Shown: positions 24,963 to 35,056 of the stretch, in pieces
Layout of the letters: the number at the start of each line of letters is the position of its first letter
Position numbering within the stretch: position 1 is the first letter of the stretch
Assembly (NCBI GenBank): GCA_009733715.1
Contig: WMKJ01000055.1
Span: forward strand, 1-64,000
DNA length: 64,000 bases
Direction of reading: 5' to 3'
From: Herpomyces periplanetae
Lineage: Eukaryota; Ascomycota; Laboulbeniomycetes; Herpomycetales; Herpomycetaceae
Position numbers and translations under genes: made by a program
Notes under the pieces: model-generated
Seen by the model: the letters and a program-made list of their open reading frames with translations, nothing else
Databases searched by the model: none
Told to the model about the DNA's origin: nothing

Positions 24963-25374
24963 TGAACATCTCAATCCTTCTTTAAACTTCCTTTCCTAAC
25001 AAAACTCCAGATTCAATATAAAATAACAGATACATTGAATATCAATTCCCAACTTAGCCGGTAAAGCTTCATAAACAATTTCCCATAATTTTCAAATTTT
25101 CACTTTCGGCACAACCCGCTTCGGTCCGACGTTACTTTTATCCGGATTACTTATCAATAAATCTCACAGAAGCCAAATTGGTCGTGAGCCACTTTGTGGC
25201 GTCCGGAGAAAATTATTCCCAAACCGTTACGAGTTTACGCGTAAATTTAGCGAAAATGCACGCGGATGCGTTGGAGTAAATTGGTTAATTATTTTTGAAA
25301 AAAAAATATTTTAAAAGTTTTTGATACTTGAGGAGTTTGCATTTGAACAATTTCGATTGAAAAGACTTGAAAAA
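24963..25374. other. intergenic region, transporter / RPN6
   Basis: 3' flank of the transporter gene and promoter of RPN6. I see no exact proteasome control element (GGTGGCAAA); the nearest string, CACTTTGTGGCG near 25191, is only a partial resemblance. An A-rich stretch precedes the RPN6 start. Confidence 0.5.
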
Positions 25375-26661
25375 ATGACGACGAAGTCGCCCTCGCTAAC
25401 TCAAATTACCGCCAATATTTCAAAAGCGCGTACCCTATCCAAGGAAAATCCAAGTGAGGCAGAAGCTTTGTACAAGTCAGTATTAAATGAAAAGATCGGC
25501 ACTTCCGATGTCGCGGTAAAAAATTTGGAAAATGCTTTAATGGGTTTAGGACAACTCTATCGTGATCAAGCTCGCTATACAGATCTTGCTCAACTGGTTG
25601 CGACAACCCGCGATACGTTTTCCGGGTCAGCTAAGGCTAAGACGGCCAAACTAGTTCGTCAATTGTTGGATTTATTTGGACAAACCCCCGAGACAACTGA
25701 TCTACAAATCTCTGTTGTTAAGTCTTGCATTGAATGGACCTTATCCGAGCGTCGAAGTTTTCTCCGTCAGGCTTTGGAAACACGCTTAGTCGCTTTGTAC
25801 ATGCAAAAACAAGCTTGGTTTGACGCTCTATCCTTGATTAATACCCTTTTACGACAATTAAAACGTTTAGATGATAAGTTAATGCTCGTCGAAGTTCAAT
25901 TACTTGAATCTCGTGTCTATCATGCTATTCGTAATTTTTCAAAAGCCAAAGCTGCTTTGACCTCTGCTAGAACTTCTGCTGCTTCAGTTTACACACCCCC
26001 GTTACTTCAGTCAGGTCTGGACATGCAAAGTGGCATGCTTCACGCTGAAGATCGTGATTTTACCACGGCTTATTCTTACTTTGTTGAGGCCGTAGAAGGT
26101 TACCATTCGTTAGATGAAACTGAAAAGGCTACCTGCGCTTTTCAGTATATGCTTTTATGTAAAATTATGCTTAATATGACTGACGAAGTATCCCAATTGA
26201 TGAGGTCTTCCCACGCTGCCAAATACGCGGGAAAAAAACTTGATGCCATGAAGGCCGTTGCCAAAGCTCATGCAGACCGGTCTCTGGAAGAATACGAAAA
26301 AGCACTTACAACTTATCGCTATGAATTGGGTTGTGACAGATTCATTGCAAATCACCTTCGCAGGTTGTACGACACAATGCTCGAACAGAATTTGATAAAA
26401 GTAATCGAACCTTACAGCCGCGTTGAAATTGATCATGTAGCTCGTATGGTGGGTTTGGATACTCAACAGGTTGAGCGTAAACTCAGCCAAATGATCCTCG
26501 ATAAAATAATCGTCGGTATACTCGATCAAGGTAGCTCATGTTTGATTATCTTCGACGAAGCGCCCCGTGATGGAGCTTACGACGCTGCCTTGGAGACAAT
26601 AGGAAAATTGAGCAACGTTGTCGATGTGTTGTACACTAGCAAAGCAGCGCTTTTGGATTGA
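25375..26661 (+). CDS. RPN6: 26S proteasome lid subunit Rpn6 (PSMD11)
   Basis: This is a structural lid subunit of the 26S proteasome that clamps the regulatory particle to the 20S core. It is a single exon of 428 aa, the usual length for the family. The N-terminal alpha-solenoid (EAEALYKSVLNEKIG, LGQLYRDQARYTDLAQLV) is followed by CIEWTLSERRSFLRQALETR and LINTLLRQLKRLDDKLMLVE, both near-invariant in Rpn6. The PCI domain occupies about residues 220-400 (EDRDFTTAYSYFVEAVEGYH, LLCKIMLN, YDTMLEQNLIKVIEPYSRVE, MILDKIIVGILDQGSSCLII). I chose the ATG at 25375 because the frame upstream has no ATG. It lies 192 bp before the perilipin-like gene on the same strand. Confidence 0.95.
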   Translation: MTTKSPSLTQITANISKARTLSKENPSEAEALYKSVLNEKIGTSDVAVKNLENALMGLGQLYRDQARYTDLAQLVATTRDTFSGSAKAKTAKLVRQLLDLFGQTPETTDLQISVVKSCIEWTLSERRSFLRQALETRLVALYMQKQAWFDALSLINTLLRQLKRLDDKLMLVEVQLLESRVYHAIRNFSKAKAALTSARTSAASVYTPPLLQSGLDMQSGMLHAEDRDFTTAYSYFVEAVEGYHSLDETEKATCAFQYMLLCKIMLNMTDEVSQLMRSSHAAKYAGKKLDAMKAVAKAHADRSLEEYEKALTTYRYELGCDRFIANHLRRLYDTMLEQNLIKVIEPYSRVEIDHVARMVGLDTQQVERKLSQMILDKIIVGILDQGSSCLIIFDEAPRDGAYDAALETIGKLSNVVDVLYTSKAALLD

Positions 26662-26853
26662 TGGACATACGCGCTTCCCCTTTCGTCATTTGTCTTACCT
26701 GCCGGTGTTGATATTGTTGATGCCACATTTATGGTCACCACGAACTTGAAAATAACTTCTCCATGTGTTGCCGGTTCGCCCTTCTCCCTCTCTTTGCAAC
26801 TTATACCTCTCATTTAATTTTACAGGCTTGTACTGTTGCCCGTCTTCGAAATC

Positions 26854-27543
26854 ATGTCTGGCTCACGAACTTCATCCCGTCGTTCTCATTCGTCCAGGTC
26901 AACCTCCGGAAAACCGCTTCCCCCTCTTCCAGTTCATTTCATTAACGTACGTATTATGACTACCGACCGTATGCCTCATTTGCACTTTTTAATGTTTCCT
27001 TAAATCTTCCCAACTAATTGATTCGCATCAATCATAATCTTCTAATAGCACCTCTTATCTTACTCGTACATCCGTAATTGGATTTCTTTCTTCAAATCGA
27101 GTCCCTACTTTGTGAAGTTTCGTTTTCCTCTACAAAATGCCTATTATCGATTCATTCGTCCACTTGTTCCGTTGCTTCTCTTTCCCTACAGACTATGGGC
27201 TCCGTATTTAGTTTTTCTAGACAAATTGGCTGTCAAAGTTCTCAAAATCATTGAGCATTGCTCATCCTCCTTGAAACGTAACATCATCACGTTAAGATAC
27301 TACTTTGCCAATATCCTAAGCCTTTCACGCATCGCTCAAGCGCATATCGCCGTTTACATGAAAAAAGTATACGACGACGAATCTTCTACCGCTCCCGTTA
27401 AACACCGTCGTAACACAATCTCTACCCGAATAACACGAAACTTGTACACCCTCATAAGGGTAGAACTTCGCCTTACCAGCGACTTTTTGCGTTTCATTGC
27501 CGATATCTTGTCAAAGCCTACGCTGCCTTCGTCGCAAATTTGA
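26854..27543 (+). CDS. perilipin-family lipid-droplet protein, CAP20/MPL1-like (2 exons)
   Basis: This is probably a small protein that coats lipid droplets. Exons are 26854-26946 and 27049-27543, giving 195 aa, with GT/AG junctions in frame. The N-terminus is Ser/Arg-rich. From about residue 26 the sequence follows the fungal perilipin pattern: LPVHFINHLLSYSYIRNWIS, FFKSSPYFVKF, then NAYYRFIRPLVPLLLFPYRL and APYLVFLDKLAVKVLKIIEH. The last block corresponds to the family's PY...KADSLGDKGL...VDE segment, although Gly residues are replaced here. The rest contains amphipathic stretches rich in Arg/Lys. The match is from memory of the family pattern and is moderate. The start ATG follows an AT-poor leader 192 bp after RPN6. 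Confidence 0.6.
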
Positions 27544-27681
27544 GGTGTTCCACCCGATAACTTTTCACTATGGCCAAATGTAGCCTTCAGATTATATCTT
27601 CGTGTTATTAATAGTGAATAGTGAGTTACACTGGCGCGCGTGCACACGCTTGGATGGTCTTGATTAGAATTTCAGGTTATC

Positions 27682-28464
27682 CTATTCTCCTGTAATATGT
27701 AATTCTCCTCGCAACTCATTGACTCGTACACAAGCTAGTTCACCCATGTTTCTATCTGCTTCCTTATTTAGGCCACGCTTTCCAGTTGCGGCCATGTCCC
27801 GACTAGAATTAAGTACCGTTAGCTCTATACGAACTTGTGTTCGCTTTACTACTGTACTGTGCACAATTAAAATACTTACACGTCGCCATGATTGGATTAA
27901 ATCTCCCATGCCTTTCATAGCTTGCCTAATGGTTTCCTGACGTTGCGGTATACGACGTTCCCACGCGTGCCCTTTAACGCGCGATCCCAATCGTGAACCC
28001 CGCAAATTGGGCCGTAAGCCCGGCATGCTTAACAATTTTTCCTCTCGAAACTTTGCAGGTCGTACTAACTTCCATTCTTTGGGGTAGGTTTCTAGAAGTT
28101 CTGATAATCCATGAGTTTCAGCAGCTTTTACTAGGTTAATCCGCTGTCGTGGTGTATAAACCGGTCCATACCATCGATGCGTCAACGGATTTTTCCACGC
28201 AGCAAACGGAGGTCGTGCTACTTCTTCGCGTGTGTACGCATCAATTCGCTCTTCTACACGGTGTAAATCTGCTCGTGTGCTGGCCGTAAACTCACTATCG
28301 TGCACACTTAACCGTTTCCAGATATCTGCCCGAGCCAACGTTACCTCACGCGCTATTGCTTTAGCCGGATATCGTGCGAAAAAATTTTGCAATTCTTTGG
28401 GTAAACCTCGAGCCTTTTCAATCAACTGCTCGCGTGTCATCATGGCTTCGCCCTGTTTTTCCAT
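27682..28464 (-). CDS. MRPL25: mitochondrial large-subunit ribosomal protein mL59 (MRPL25 type)
   Basis: This is a mitoribosome large-subunit protein of fungi. It is a single exon of 260 aa. The N-terminal GLPKELQNFFARYPAKAI matches the family's LP-x-x-L-x-x-FF-x-x-YP block. The core KNPLTHRWYGPVYTPRQRIN followed by LVKAAETHGLSELL corresponds to the family's NPF...W...P-x-YS-x-RRQADLVKLA...G...LLP. A basic region (PGLRPNLRGSRLGSRVKGHA WERRIPQR) suits rRNA binding. The protein is longer at its C-terminus than the yeast one. The start could be either of two nearby Met codons (28464 or a second, 21-24 nt later, before TREQ). It shares a divergent promoter with the mitochondrial-type malic enzyme. 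Confidence 0.75.
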   Translation of the reverse strand: MEKQGEAMMTREQLIEKARGLPKELQNFFARYPAKAIAREVTLARADIWKRLSVHDSEFTASTRADLHRVEERIDAYTREEVARPPFAAWKNPLTHRWYGPVYTPRQRINLVKAAETHGLSELLETYPKEWKLVRPAKFREEKLLSMPGLRPNLRGSRLGSRVKGHAWERRIPQRQETIRQAMKGMGDLIQSWRRVSILIVHSTVVKRTQVRIELTVLNSSRDMAATGKRGLNKEADRNMGELACVRVNELRGELHITGE

Positions 28465-28536
28465 ATCTTCTTAGTATAATTTAAAAATTTTCTTTTATGC
28501 CAGAATTCCATCCCAATAAGTTCGTATTTTCTTTTA

Positions 28537-28556
28537 CCAATAAGTCACATGATTGG
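28537..28556. promoter_or_regulatory. GTCACATGA element flanked by CCAAT and ATTGG
   Basis: GTCACATGA at 28544-28552 sits between CCAAT (28537-28541) and ATTGG (28552-28556), giving a near-symmetric site 80 bp upstream of the mL59 start. The core fits the Cbf1-type RTCACRTG consensus; CCAAT boxes bind HAP/NF-Y, known to control respiratory genes in fungi. Confidence 0.5.
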
Positions 28557-29374
28557 CTGCTTAGTTGTCATCGGATAATTCAAAATGCCGCTGGGGCTGT
28601 GATGGATAGGAGGCTTTGGGCTTGTATTGGTTCCTATTTTTTCTGAGTTTTTAACTTCTTTGAACAAGATTAACAATAATGATGGTTGAGAATGAATTGA
28701 CCCTGTTAATCAGTTAAAAGTGTTTACTACACTATAACTTAGCGCAGATTTTGGTAAGGGAACTTTTGACTGGCGATTAGGAAGTGCTGCTTTTTGGATT
28801 AGCTATTAAAGAGTCGGGTGTCTGTTCCTATCATTTGTAAGATTCCATGTTGTTGAAATTTAGAATTCTTGTGCAATATTACCTCTAAAGTAATCGTGTA
28901 GTTTTTGACCAATCCGATATTTATAAAGCAGGATTTAAATGACCTGAATTGGTCGATGTACAATATATAAACGTAGCTAATGAATGCATTCTTGAATAAT
29001 TAAACACCATTTATTAACCGTCGGAGTGATGACAATAGATACATATAAAACTAAGCTAGAAACTTTAAGTTCTGTGGTCATGAAACCAAAGAAGAGTTTG
29101 CGGCTACACATAATAAAATTAGTAAAACTGTACAACAGGAACTTCAAGCAATTTGTTCATCAACACCAATATTCCCAATTTCCATAATTAAAACGAGCAG
29201 TTCTGTCCATTAACTAGAACTAAATAGGTTATTTAAGCTCCCCATTTCGCCAACTGGATACTTCATGTCAAAAATCAACCTCCAATGGCTCTAACTTAAA
29301 TTTCCAAAGTTCCTCAGCCACGGAACAACAATAAACCTCCCCGGCGTCCCATTAATAAGCAAAATTCATTTAAA

Positions 29375-29383
29375 GTCACATGA
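29375..29383 (+). promoter_or_regulatory. GTCACATGA element (Cbf1-type)
   Basis: Second copy of the nine-base element in the mL59/malic enzyme promoter, on the plus strand. Confidence 0.45.
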
Positions 29384-29478
29384 ACTACAAACATACCTTA
29401 AAGCTATGACGTATTCTCACTACTACCGAGCAAAAAACATGTTGAGAAGTCCGGATAATTTAATGATCCGAATGTGTG

Positions 29479-29487
29479 TCATGTGAC
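29479..29487 (-). promoter_or_regulatory. GTCACATGA element (Cbf1-type), inverse orientation
   Basis: Third copy in the same promoter, about 100 bp from the second and inverted relative to it. Confidence 0.45.
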
Positions 29488-30059
29488 TTTCTCGAAAAGT
29501 TTTAATTTGCAGCTTGAAATTGCGCGTTTTTTAAAAATATAAAGTTAAATCTACATTTCTTGGAGACTTCATTGAGTCTTCTACGCATTTACTTCTAATT
29601 GGTTGTCGAGGTCAATGCAGCTCACCTTTTTATTGTAAGTGTTGAGCTACAACCTGAATATTTTATGTATCGGGAGAAATTAATTGGACTGGGTAAGGCC
29701 GCCTAGATCCTAGAGTGTTCGATAGACTACTGCTAGCATGAACTAAATTAACCAGGGACAAGGTTGTTTCACCAAAGATCTCAGCTAAAAGTATAAGAGA
29801 ATCCAATTTTTATAAACCTTAAAAGGCTAATTTTATATACACACTATTCTGAAGTTAGCCAGACATACAATCTTATTCAACTTGGCTTGACTTTTTAGTC
29901 TGTAGCGTAGTTTCATGGATTTATTATCTTCCTTTCCGAAGATTTTAAATTTAAAGGAATATTAATCATTATTTTAGGCTTTCGCTGATATTGAATAATT
30001 GGCAAAAGTCTTAACGTCTACTATCACGCGGACACAAACTTGTCCGGACCGAAGGATCA

Positions 30060-32439
30060 ATGCTGAACAGAATGACAGTGGGGCGAAGAATAAACAAGGA
30101 TATTTGTACGCAGTTAACTCAGATAAGTCGAATAAATGTCCGTGATACTATAGAAACACTAGGTATTTCGGGAGAAAACCTGTTACCCGGTGAGCGCATT
30201 AGCTTGCGAAGGCTTCTAGGTGTCCAGCAGAATTTTTCACCCTGCAAGTTTTCCTTCTTCAGTAATCGCGTGTTCAGGCCCCTACCATCGCAACGTATAC
30301 TATTCCGTTCCATACACTCATCTACTATTCGTTCTATTGCCATACAAAATCGCCATTTTGCCGTACCAGTATCGGCGTCATCTTCATACGAACCAGCCAT
30401 GTCGGGAAGTGATAATCATGACAGTGTAGCTAGTAATGCTGCCGTCAAACAGTTCAGGTAAGTAACAGGCCTTGTCATATCTTATAGATATGAGATACCT
30501 GTTTTTCGGACAATCTTGTTAACCGCTCTTTCACTTTAGTTTTGATACATCACTTTCGTTGGAAGCGCGAAAGTCAAAAGGTGTATATGGTCTATTACCG
30601 CCAATCGTAGAGACTTACGACACTCAAGACGAACGATGTTAGTACTTCATATTTTATATACCGTATACGTCTTTCTGCCATTTATGTATGAGTGTACTGG
30701 ATTCTATTTGGACATTCTCGAGTAGTTGAAAACGTGAAATATGTTGACATAATTAACTTTGAAACATTTACGTTCATTTTCTGCTAGGTCTACGTTTACT
30801 CAATTCCAAAACTACATCGTTGGAAAAATATCAGTTTCTTTCTTGCATACGCGTCTCCAACGTTGATCTGTTCTACCGTTTAATGAGCAAACACTTCAAG
30901 GTGCGTGTGTAGAGATACATGGAACATTGGGCAAAAGTTGACACTTACACTCAATAATAGTTGTTAAATCCCTTGGTTTATACACCCACGGTTGGCGAAG
31001 CCTGTGAGAAATGGTCTGAAATCTACACCCATCCAGAGGGCCTATACATTTCATACACTGATAAAGGGAATCTCCGTTCTATTATAAAGAACTGGCCGAA
31101 TAAAGTTGAAATAACCGTCATCACAGATGGCTCACGTATTCTCGGACTTGGGGATTTGGGTGTTAATGGAATGGGTATTCCAGTTGGCAAACTTGCCTTG
31201 TATACAGCGTGCGCAGGAATCAAGCCAACAGCAACGCTACCCTTGATGGTGGACTTTGGAACGAACAACGAACAACTACTCAAGCATCCCCTTTACCTAG
31301 GGCACAAAGTTAGTCGTGTATCTCAAGATGAAGAAATCGAGTTTCTTGACGAACTGATGGAAGCGTTAACTGAACGTTGGCCAGATATAATTATTCAGTA
31401 TGAGGATTGGAAGAATCCTTTTACATCACTTCGTCGGTACAGGCACAAGTATGCTATGTTCAACGATGATGTACAAGGAACAGGATCGGTGATTATGGCG
31501 GGATTTATCAATGCATTAAAACAAAGTAACATTCCTCTAAAGGAGCATCGGGCAGTGTTCTTTGGAAGTGGTAGTGCAGCAGTGGGAGTAGCTCGAGAAA
31601 TTGTAGAGAACATTAAATCTCACGGAATCGACGAAGATGATGCACGCAAGATGTTTTGGTTTGTTGATTCACGGGGTCTGGTCACTATGGACCGAGGAGA
31701 TAAGTTAGCAGAGCACAAATTATACTTTGCTCGAACTGATAACAATGGAAAACAGTATTCCAACTTGTTGGCAGTTATTGACTATGTTCGGCCAACTATT
31801 CTTATGGGTTTCTCGACGGTGGGAGGAGCGTTTACGAAAGAAGTAATTGAAAAAATGGCATCATTGAATGATAGACCGATAATATTTCCTTTGAGCAATC
31901 CGTCGAATCACTCGGAATGTTCATTTGAAGATGCTATACGTTATACACATGGAAAATGTGTTTTTGCAGCAGGTTCACCCTTTGATCCAGTAACCTTTGA
32001 AGGAAAGGTATACGAGGCAAGTCAAGGCAATAATATGTATGTATTTCCTGCTATTGGCTTGGGAGCTATCTGCTGTCAGGCGAAACAAGTAACACAAAGC
32101 ATGATATATGGTTCAGCAATTGCGTTGGCGGACTGTGTGCTTCCATCGGAATTTCAACGAAGTTTACTCTATCCGGATATGGATCGGATTCGTGAAGTAA
32201 GCGCAAATGTAGCCGTGAAGGTTATTCGAGAAGCACAAAAAGCCGGGGTGGATGGGAATACCGTTTTACGTGATATGAATGATGATCAACTATTAAATTT
32301 TCTCAAACACGAAATGTACGATCCATTTTCCGTGGCATCTATTGACATGAGAAGTTCCAAAAATTTGGATGTGACGTCCGTTAAGTCCACCAATTTGCAT
32401 GATAAATCAGGAGATAATGACGTAAAAGCTGTACTTTAA
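30060..32439 (+). CDS. NAD(P)-dependent malic enzyme, probably mitochondrial (4 exons)
   Basis: This enzyme oxidatively decarboxylates malate to pyruvate. Exons are 30060-30457, 30540-30637, 30788-30900 and 30961-32439, giving 695 aa. All junctions are GT/AG and in frame. They restore SFDTSLSLEARKSKGVYGLL, CLRLLNSKTTSLEKYQFL and HFKLLNPLVYTPTVGEACEK. Catalytic and metal-binding blocks are present: the Tyr of VYTPTVGEAC, the Lys of GIPVGKLALYTACAG, QYEDW, FNDDVQGT, and the dinucleotide fold FFGSGSAAVGVA with WFVDSRGLV. The first ~110 residues are an Arg/Ser-rich extension poor in acidic residues toward its end, suggesting a mitochondrial presequence. An in-frame ATG at 30399 (MSGSDNHDS) in good context could start a cytosolic form; that is inference. 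Cofactor preference cannot be settled from sequence. Confidence 0.93.
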
Positions 32440-33354
32440 TGTCAGTATATGTTGGGTTAATGATACGATACGGCAATTAACCCAGTCATTGCAATATAGT
32501 TGCGAGAAAGGTCTCGTGGTTTATAGGTGCATATACATGAAAAAATTTATTGAATTTAGCCCAATCAACATGGAGAATATTGTGTGCACAATTATCACAA
32601 GTTTTTAAATAATCAACTTATGCGCTGTGACATAACCAGCGTATATGTTGAATAGGTAAGATAGGATAGATCGACGTAGGTTAACAGTTATCCTAACTAC
32701 ATGACACAAGTTGATTATAAGATTGTAAAACTTATCAGAAGTAGTAAGTGAATATTTGTAAAATTGAAATTATATTGTGATTTGTATGTGTATATATATG
32801 TAGGTATATGCAGTGCGGCGAGATTTATGATGGTATAAAGAGAAGGGACAATGGAACCCTAAAATACCACAGTATATCTTCTTGGTGTGAAGATAATCCG
32901 AGTATATTTTCGTTCTGATATGCTTGTCGCAAGTGTACAACGTTAAAGAGTTACAACGAGCAAATCGAAATTCAAACTTCGCGCATCAAAATAAGATTTA
33001 GGGAGGATGATGTTGGCAGGAACAAGTTTGGACCAAAAGGGCTACCTCCCATAATTGGTAAGCAGAAAAGTGGAGATAGAATAAGACGAGACGAGGTACA
33101 AATGTTGAGATGTGGGGTAAAGTAGTGGGGAAGGTGCTCTGTTAGGATGAGACGAGGGGTAAAGATGGGGTTGTGATGGAAAATGGGAAGGAACGAGATG
33201 AATAGTGCCGTAAATTCTTGTCATATTCACACAAGCCACCGAGTACTTTCAAGTACAACTGGTGCTGTATGAATGAATCTTTAAGATTGAAAGTGTTTGG
33301 GCATTTCAACCGGTATAAAATAAATTGGAATAAATTGATAAAATAATTAAAGTT
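32440..33354. other. convergent intergenic region
   Basis: Lies between the malic enzyme and RCR-like stops. AT-rich 3' flanks; the minus-strand frame at 33042-33239 is low-complexity Pro/Ser and unsupported. I see nothing else in it. Confidence 0.5.
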
Positions 33355-33961
33355 TCAGACTTTGTCGGGAGTATTATCGGATTCAACAGGTCGTGAGGTA
33401 CTTCGAGTATATGCGGGAGCAGGATGAGGAGGAACTTGACCGGATAATTCAATGGGCGGATTTGCTGTATTGTTCATATAAGGACGAGGCAGACTAGTAG
33501 TAGGAGCTGTGGCAGAGTAAGGTGGAGCAGGAATATTGGTTGATGGGTACGAATAAGAATAAGTTGAGTAAGACGGAGCAGATGAAAATCGAGACACCCA
33601 TCGGGTACCATAGTATGGAGGAAGATTTAATCTACGTCGTCGGCGAGAGGAAAAAAAGCTGAATTGTTGTGAAATAATTGAGTTAATATGAGAACAAAAC
33701 AAGTAAACACGACGGAAGATGTTCATGAGAAGTATAAGTAAATGATATACATACGTATACATGGTGAACAAAATGAAAAAACCAAGCAAGACTAAACCCA
33801 AGATTAGCCATCGCATCCAATCATCCCATAAACTACGACAGTAGATAACACCATCAGAAGCTCGATAGTAGCATCTATATCGCAAAAATTAGTAGAGAGT
33901 CCCAGTTCATTTAAAATGACAAACGAAGTACAAACCGATCCCGCCTAACGAGAATTACCAT
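33355..33961 (-). CDS. RCR-family single-pass membrane protein (2 exons)
   Basis: RCR proteins of yeast affect chitin deposition and endosomal traffic and interact with Rsp5 ubiquitin ligase. Exon 2 (33874-33355) encodes RCYYRASDGVIYCRSLWDDW, a membrane segment (LILGLVLLGFFILFTMYTYV), a cluster of five Arg (RRRRRLNLPPYYGTRWVSRF) and a Pro/Tyr/Ser-rich cytosolic tail. The Cys/Tyr-rich luminal start, the Arg cluster and PYYGT are the family pattern. The tail has PPYS and PAPAY strings that resemble PY motifs for WW-domain ligases. A plausible first exon is only 26 nt (33961-33936, ATG to a GTTTGT donor), giving 181 aa; its donor is weak, so the start is uncertain. Confidence 0.6.
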
Positions 33962-35056
33962 AATGATGATAAAACTCTTCAAAGTAAAACAAAGGCACAC
34001 ACACGAGCAGAATCACCTTGAACTGATAAAAATAATCCACGTTTGTTACTGTGCGAGCAAATCGTTAAAATATTTTTGAGAACTTGCCGCCAACCTGTGA
34101 AAAATCCGCTTCGACTGTAAAGGCTTATATACTTTTCGGAGGCTTAGTCAGCCAACCAGAAGCGAATCAAGTAAAACGGTAATGGTGATTCGGAGGATCA
34201 AATTTTTTGATAATTGTTACGATTGCAAAATTGAACGGTACCGACCTGATAATATGTGCATGCGGTGCGTAAATAGGGTCAAAATATTTTACACTACTAA
34301 ACATTTGCGGCGGACCTTGGGATTAAATTTACGCAAGTTCATCATGCACAGTGTGAAAGAAATCCTTGAAAGAATTGGCTAATGTATGAACGTGTCTATT
34401 AACTTTTTACTATACGTGATTAATCTTTGCGTGAGCAAGATAACGGGTTGCAGTAACAATGCATACCATTGTTAAACATTGATTGATCAGACGTGCTTTA
34501 AACCACTAGCACGGTGATTGAAAGTGGGCTAAGCTTAACGTGGTTTCACTCTTAGATACACTGAAATGGAACCTTTACACACGTGAATTACAACGGCTTA
34601 AAATATATGAAAGCAAGGATGACAGAATTGATGAAAAAAACGTATAACTTTGCGTTCAAAACGATTTTGAGGTATAGAGCGTTTGAATTGTCTCATCATT
34701 AACAGCACTACGACTACACAAATACAGTCGAACAACGATATTACGGCCTAAATTAACCATGTTTTACGCAGGGATAAATCTGTTTAAATGACCCTCCAAT
34801 CGTATTTGCTATACACACTCGATTAATCAAACAAAAGATGAGGCCAAGTAAAAAAATCGGTAGCGCTTTTTATGTCACTTCCCATTTAATAAAGAAAAGT
34901 TTGCTTGCCGTGAGTACATCAGCCCAGCATCCCAATTCACTGGTACACTTTCCCACGAAAAACTGGTCTCGTAGAGTAAATTAACGGTACAGCAGCTATG
35001 GTGACAGCGAATGGCACAGCTTGTTTCAAGTTAAATTTTGAGCTTGCGTAAAGGAA
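33962..35056. other. intergenic region, RCR-like / ARL8
   Basis: Holds the promoter of the RCR-like gene and the 3' flank of ARL8. It contains one short frame with paired CxxC motifs (listed separately). Otherwise AT-rich, with nothing I can assign. Confidence 0.45.
34182..34382 (+). CDS. possible small protein with two CxxC pairs (66 aa)
   Basis: Starts with ATG at 34182 and ends at TAA. It contains CYDCKIERYRPDNMCMRC, i.e. two CxxC pairs 12 residues apart, in a basic protein (many Arg/Lys), which resembles a zinc ribbon. I recognise no family. It lies divergent to the RCR-like gene and could be a first exon, a small gene or chance. No codon-level support beyond the open frame. Confidence 0.2.
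   Translation: MVIRRIKFFDNCYDCKIERYRPDNMCMRCVNRVKIFYTTKHLRRTLGLNLRKFIMHSVKEILERIG

Larger units (their letters stand above)
28465..30059. other. divergent promoter region, mL59 / malic enzyme
   Basis: 1.6 kb, AT-rich. It contains three copies of TCATGTGAC/GTCACATGA (listed separately), the first flanked by inverted CCAAT boxes. Near 29090-29220 two plus-strand frames stay open for 35-50 codons without a family match. A short inverted repeat CGGACA/TGTCCG (30029-30046) sits just before the malic enzyme start and could form a 5' UTR hairpin. Confidence 0.5.
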
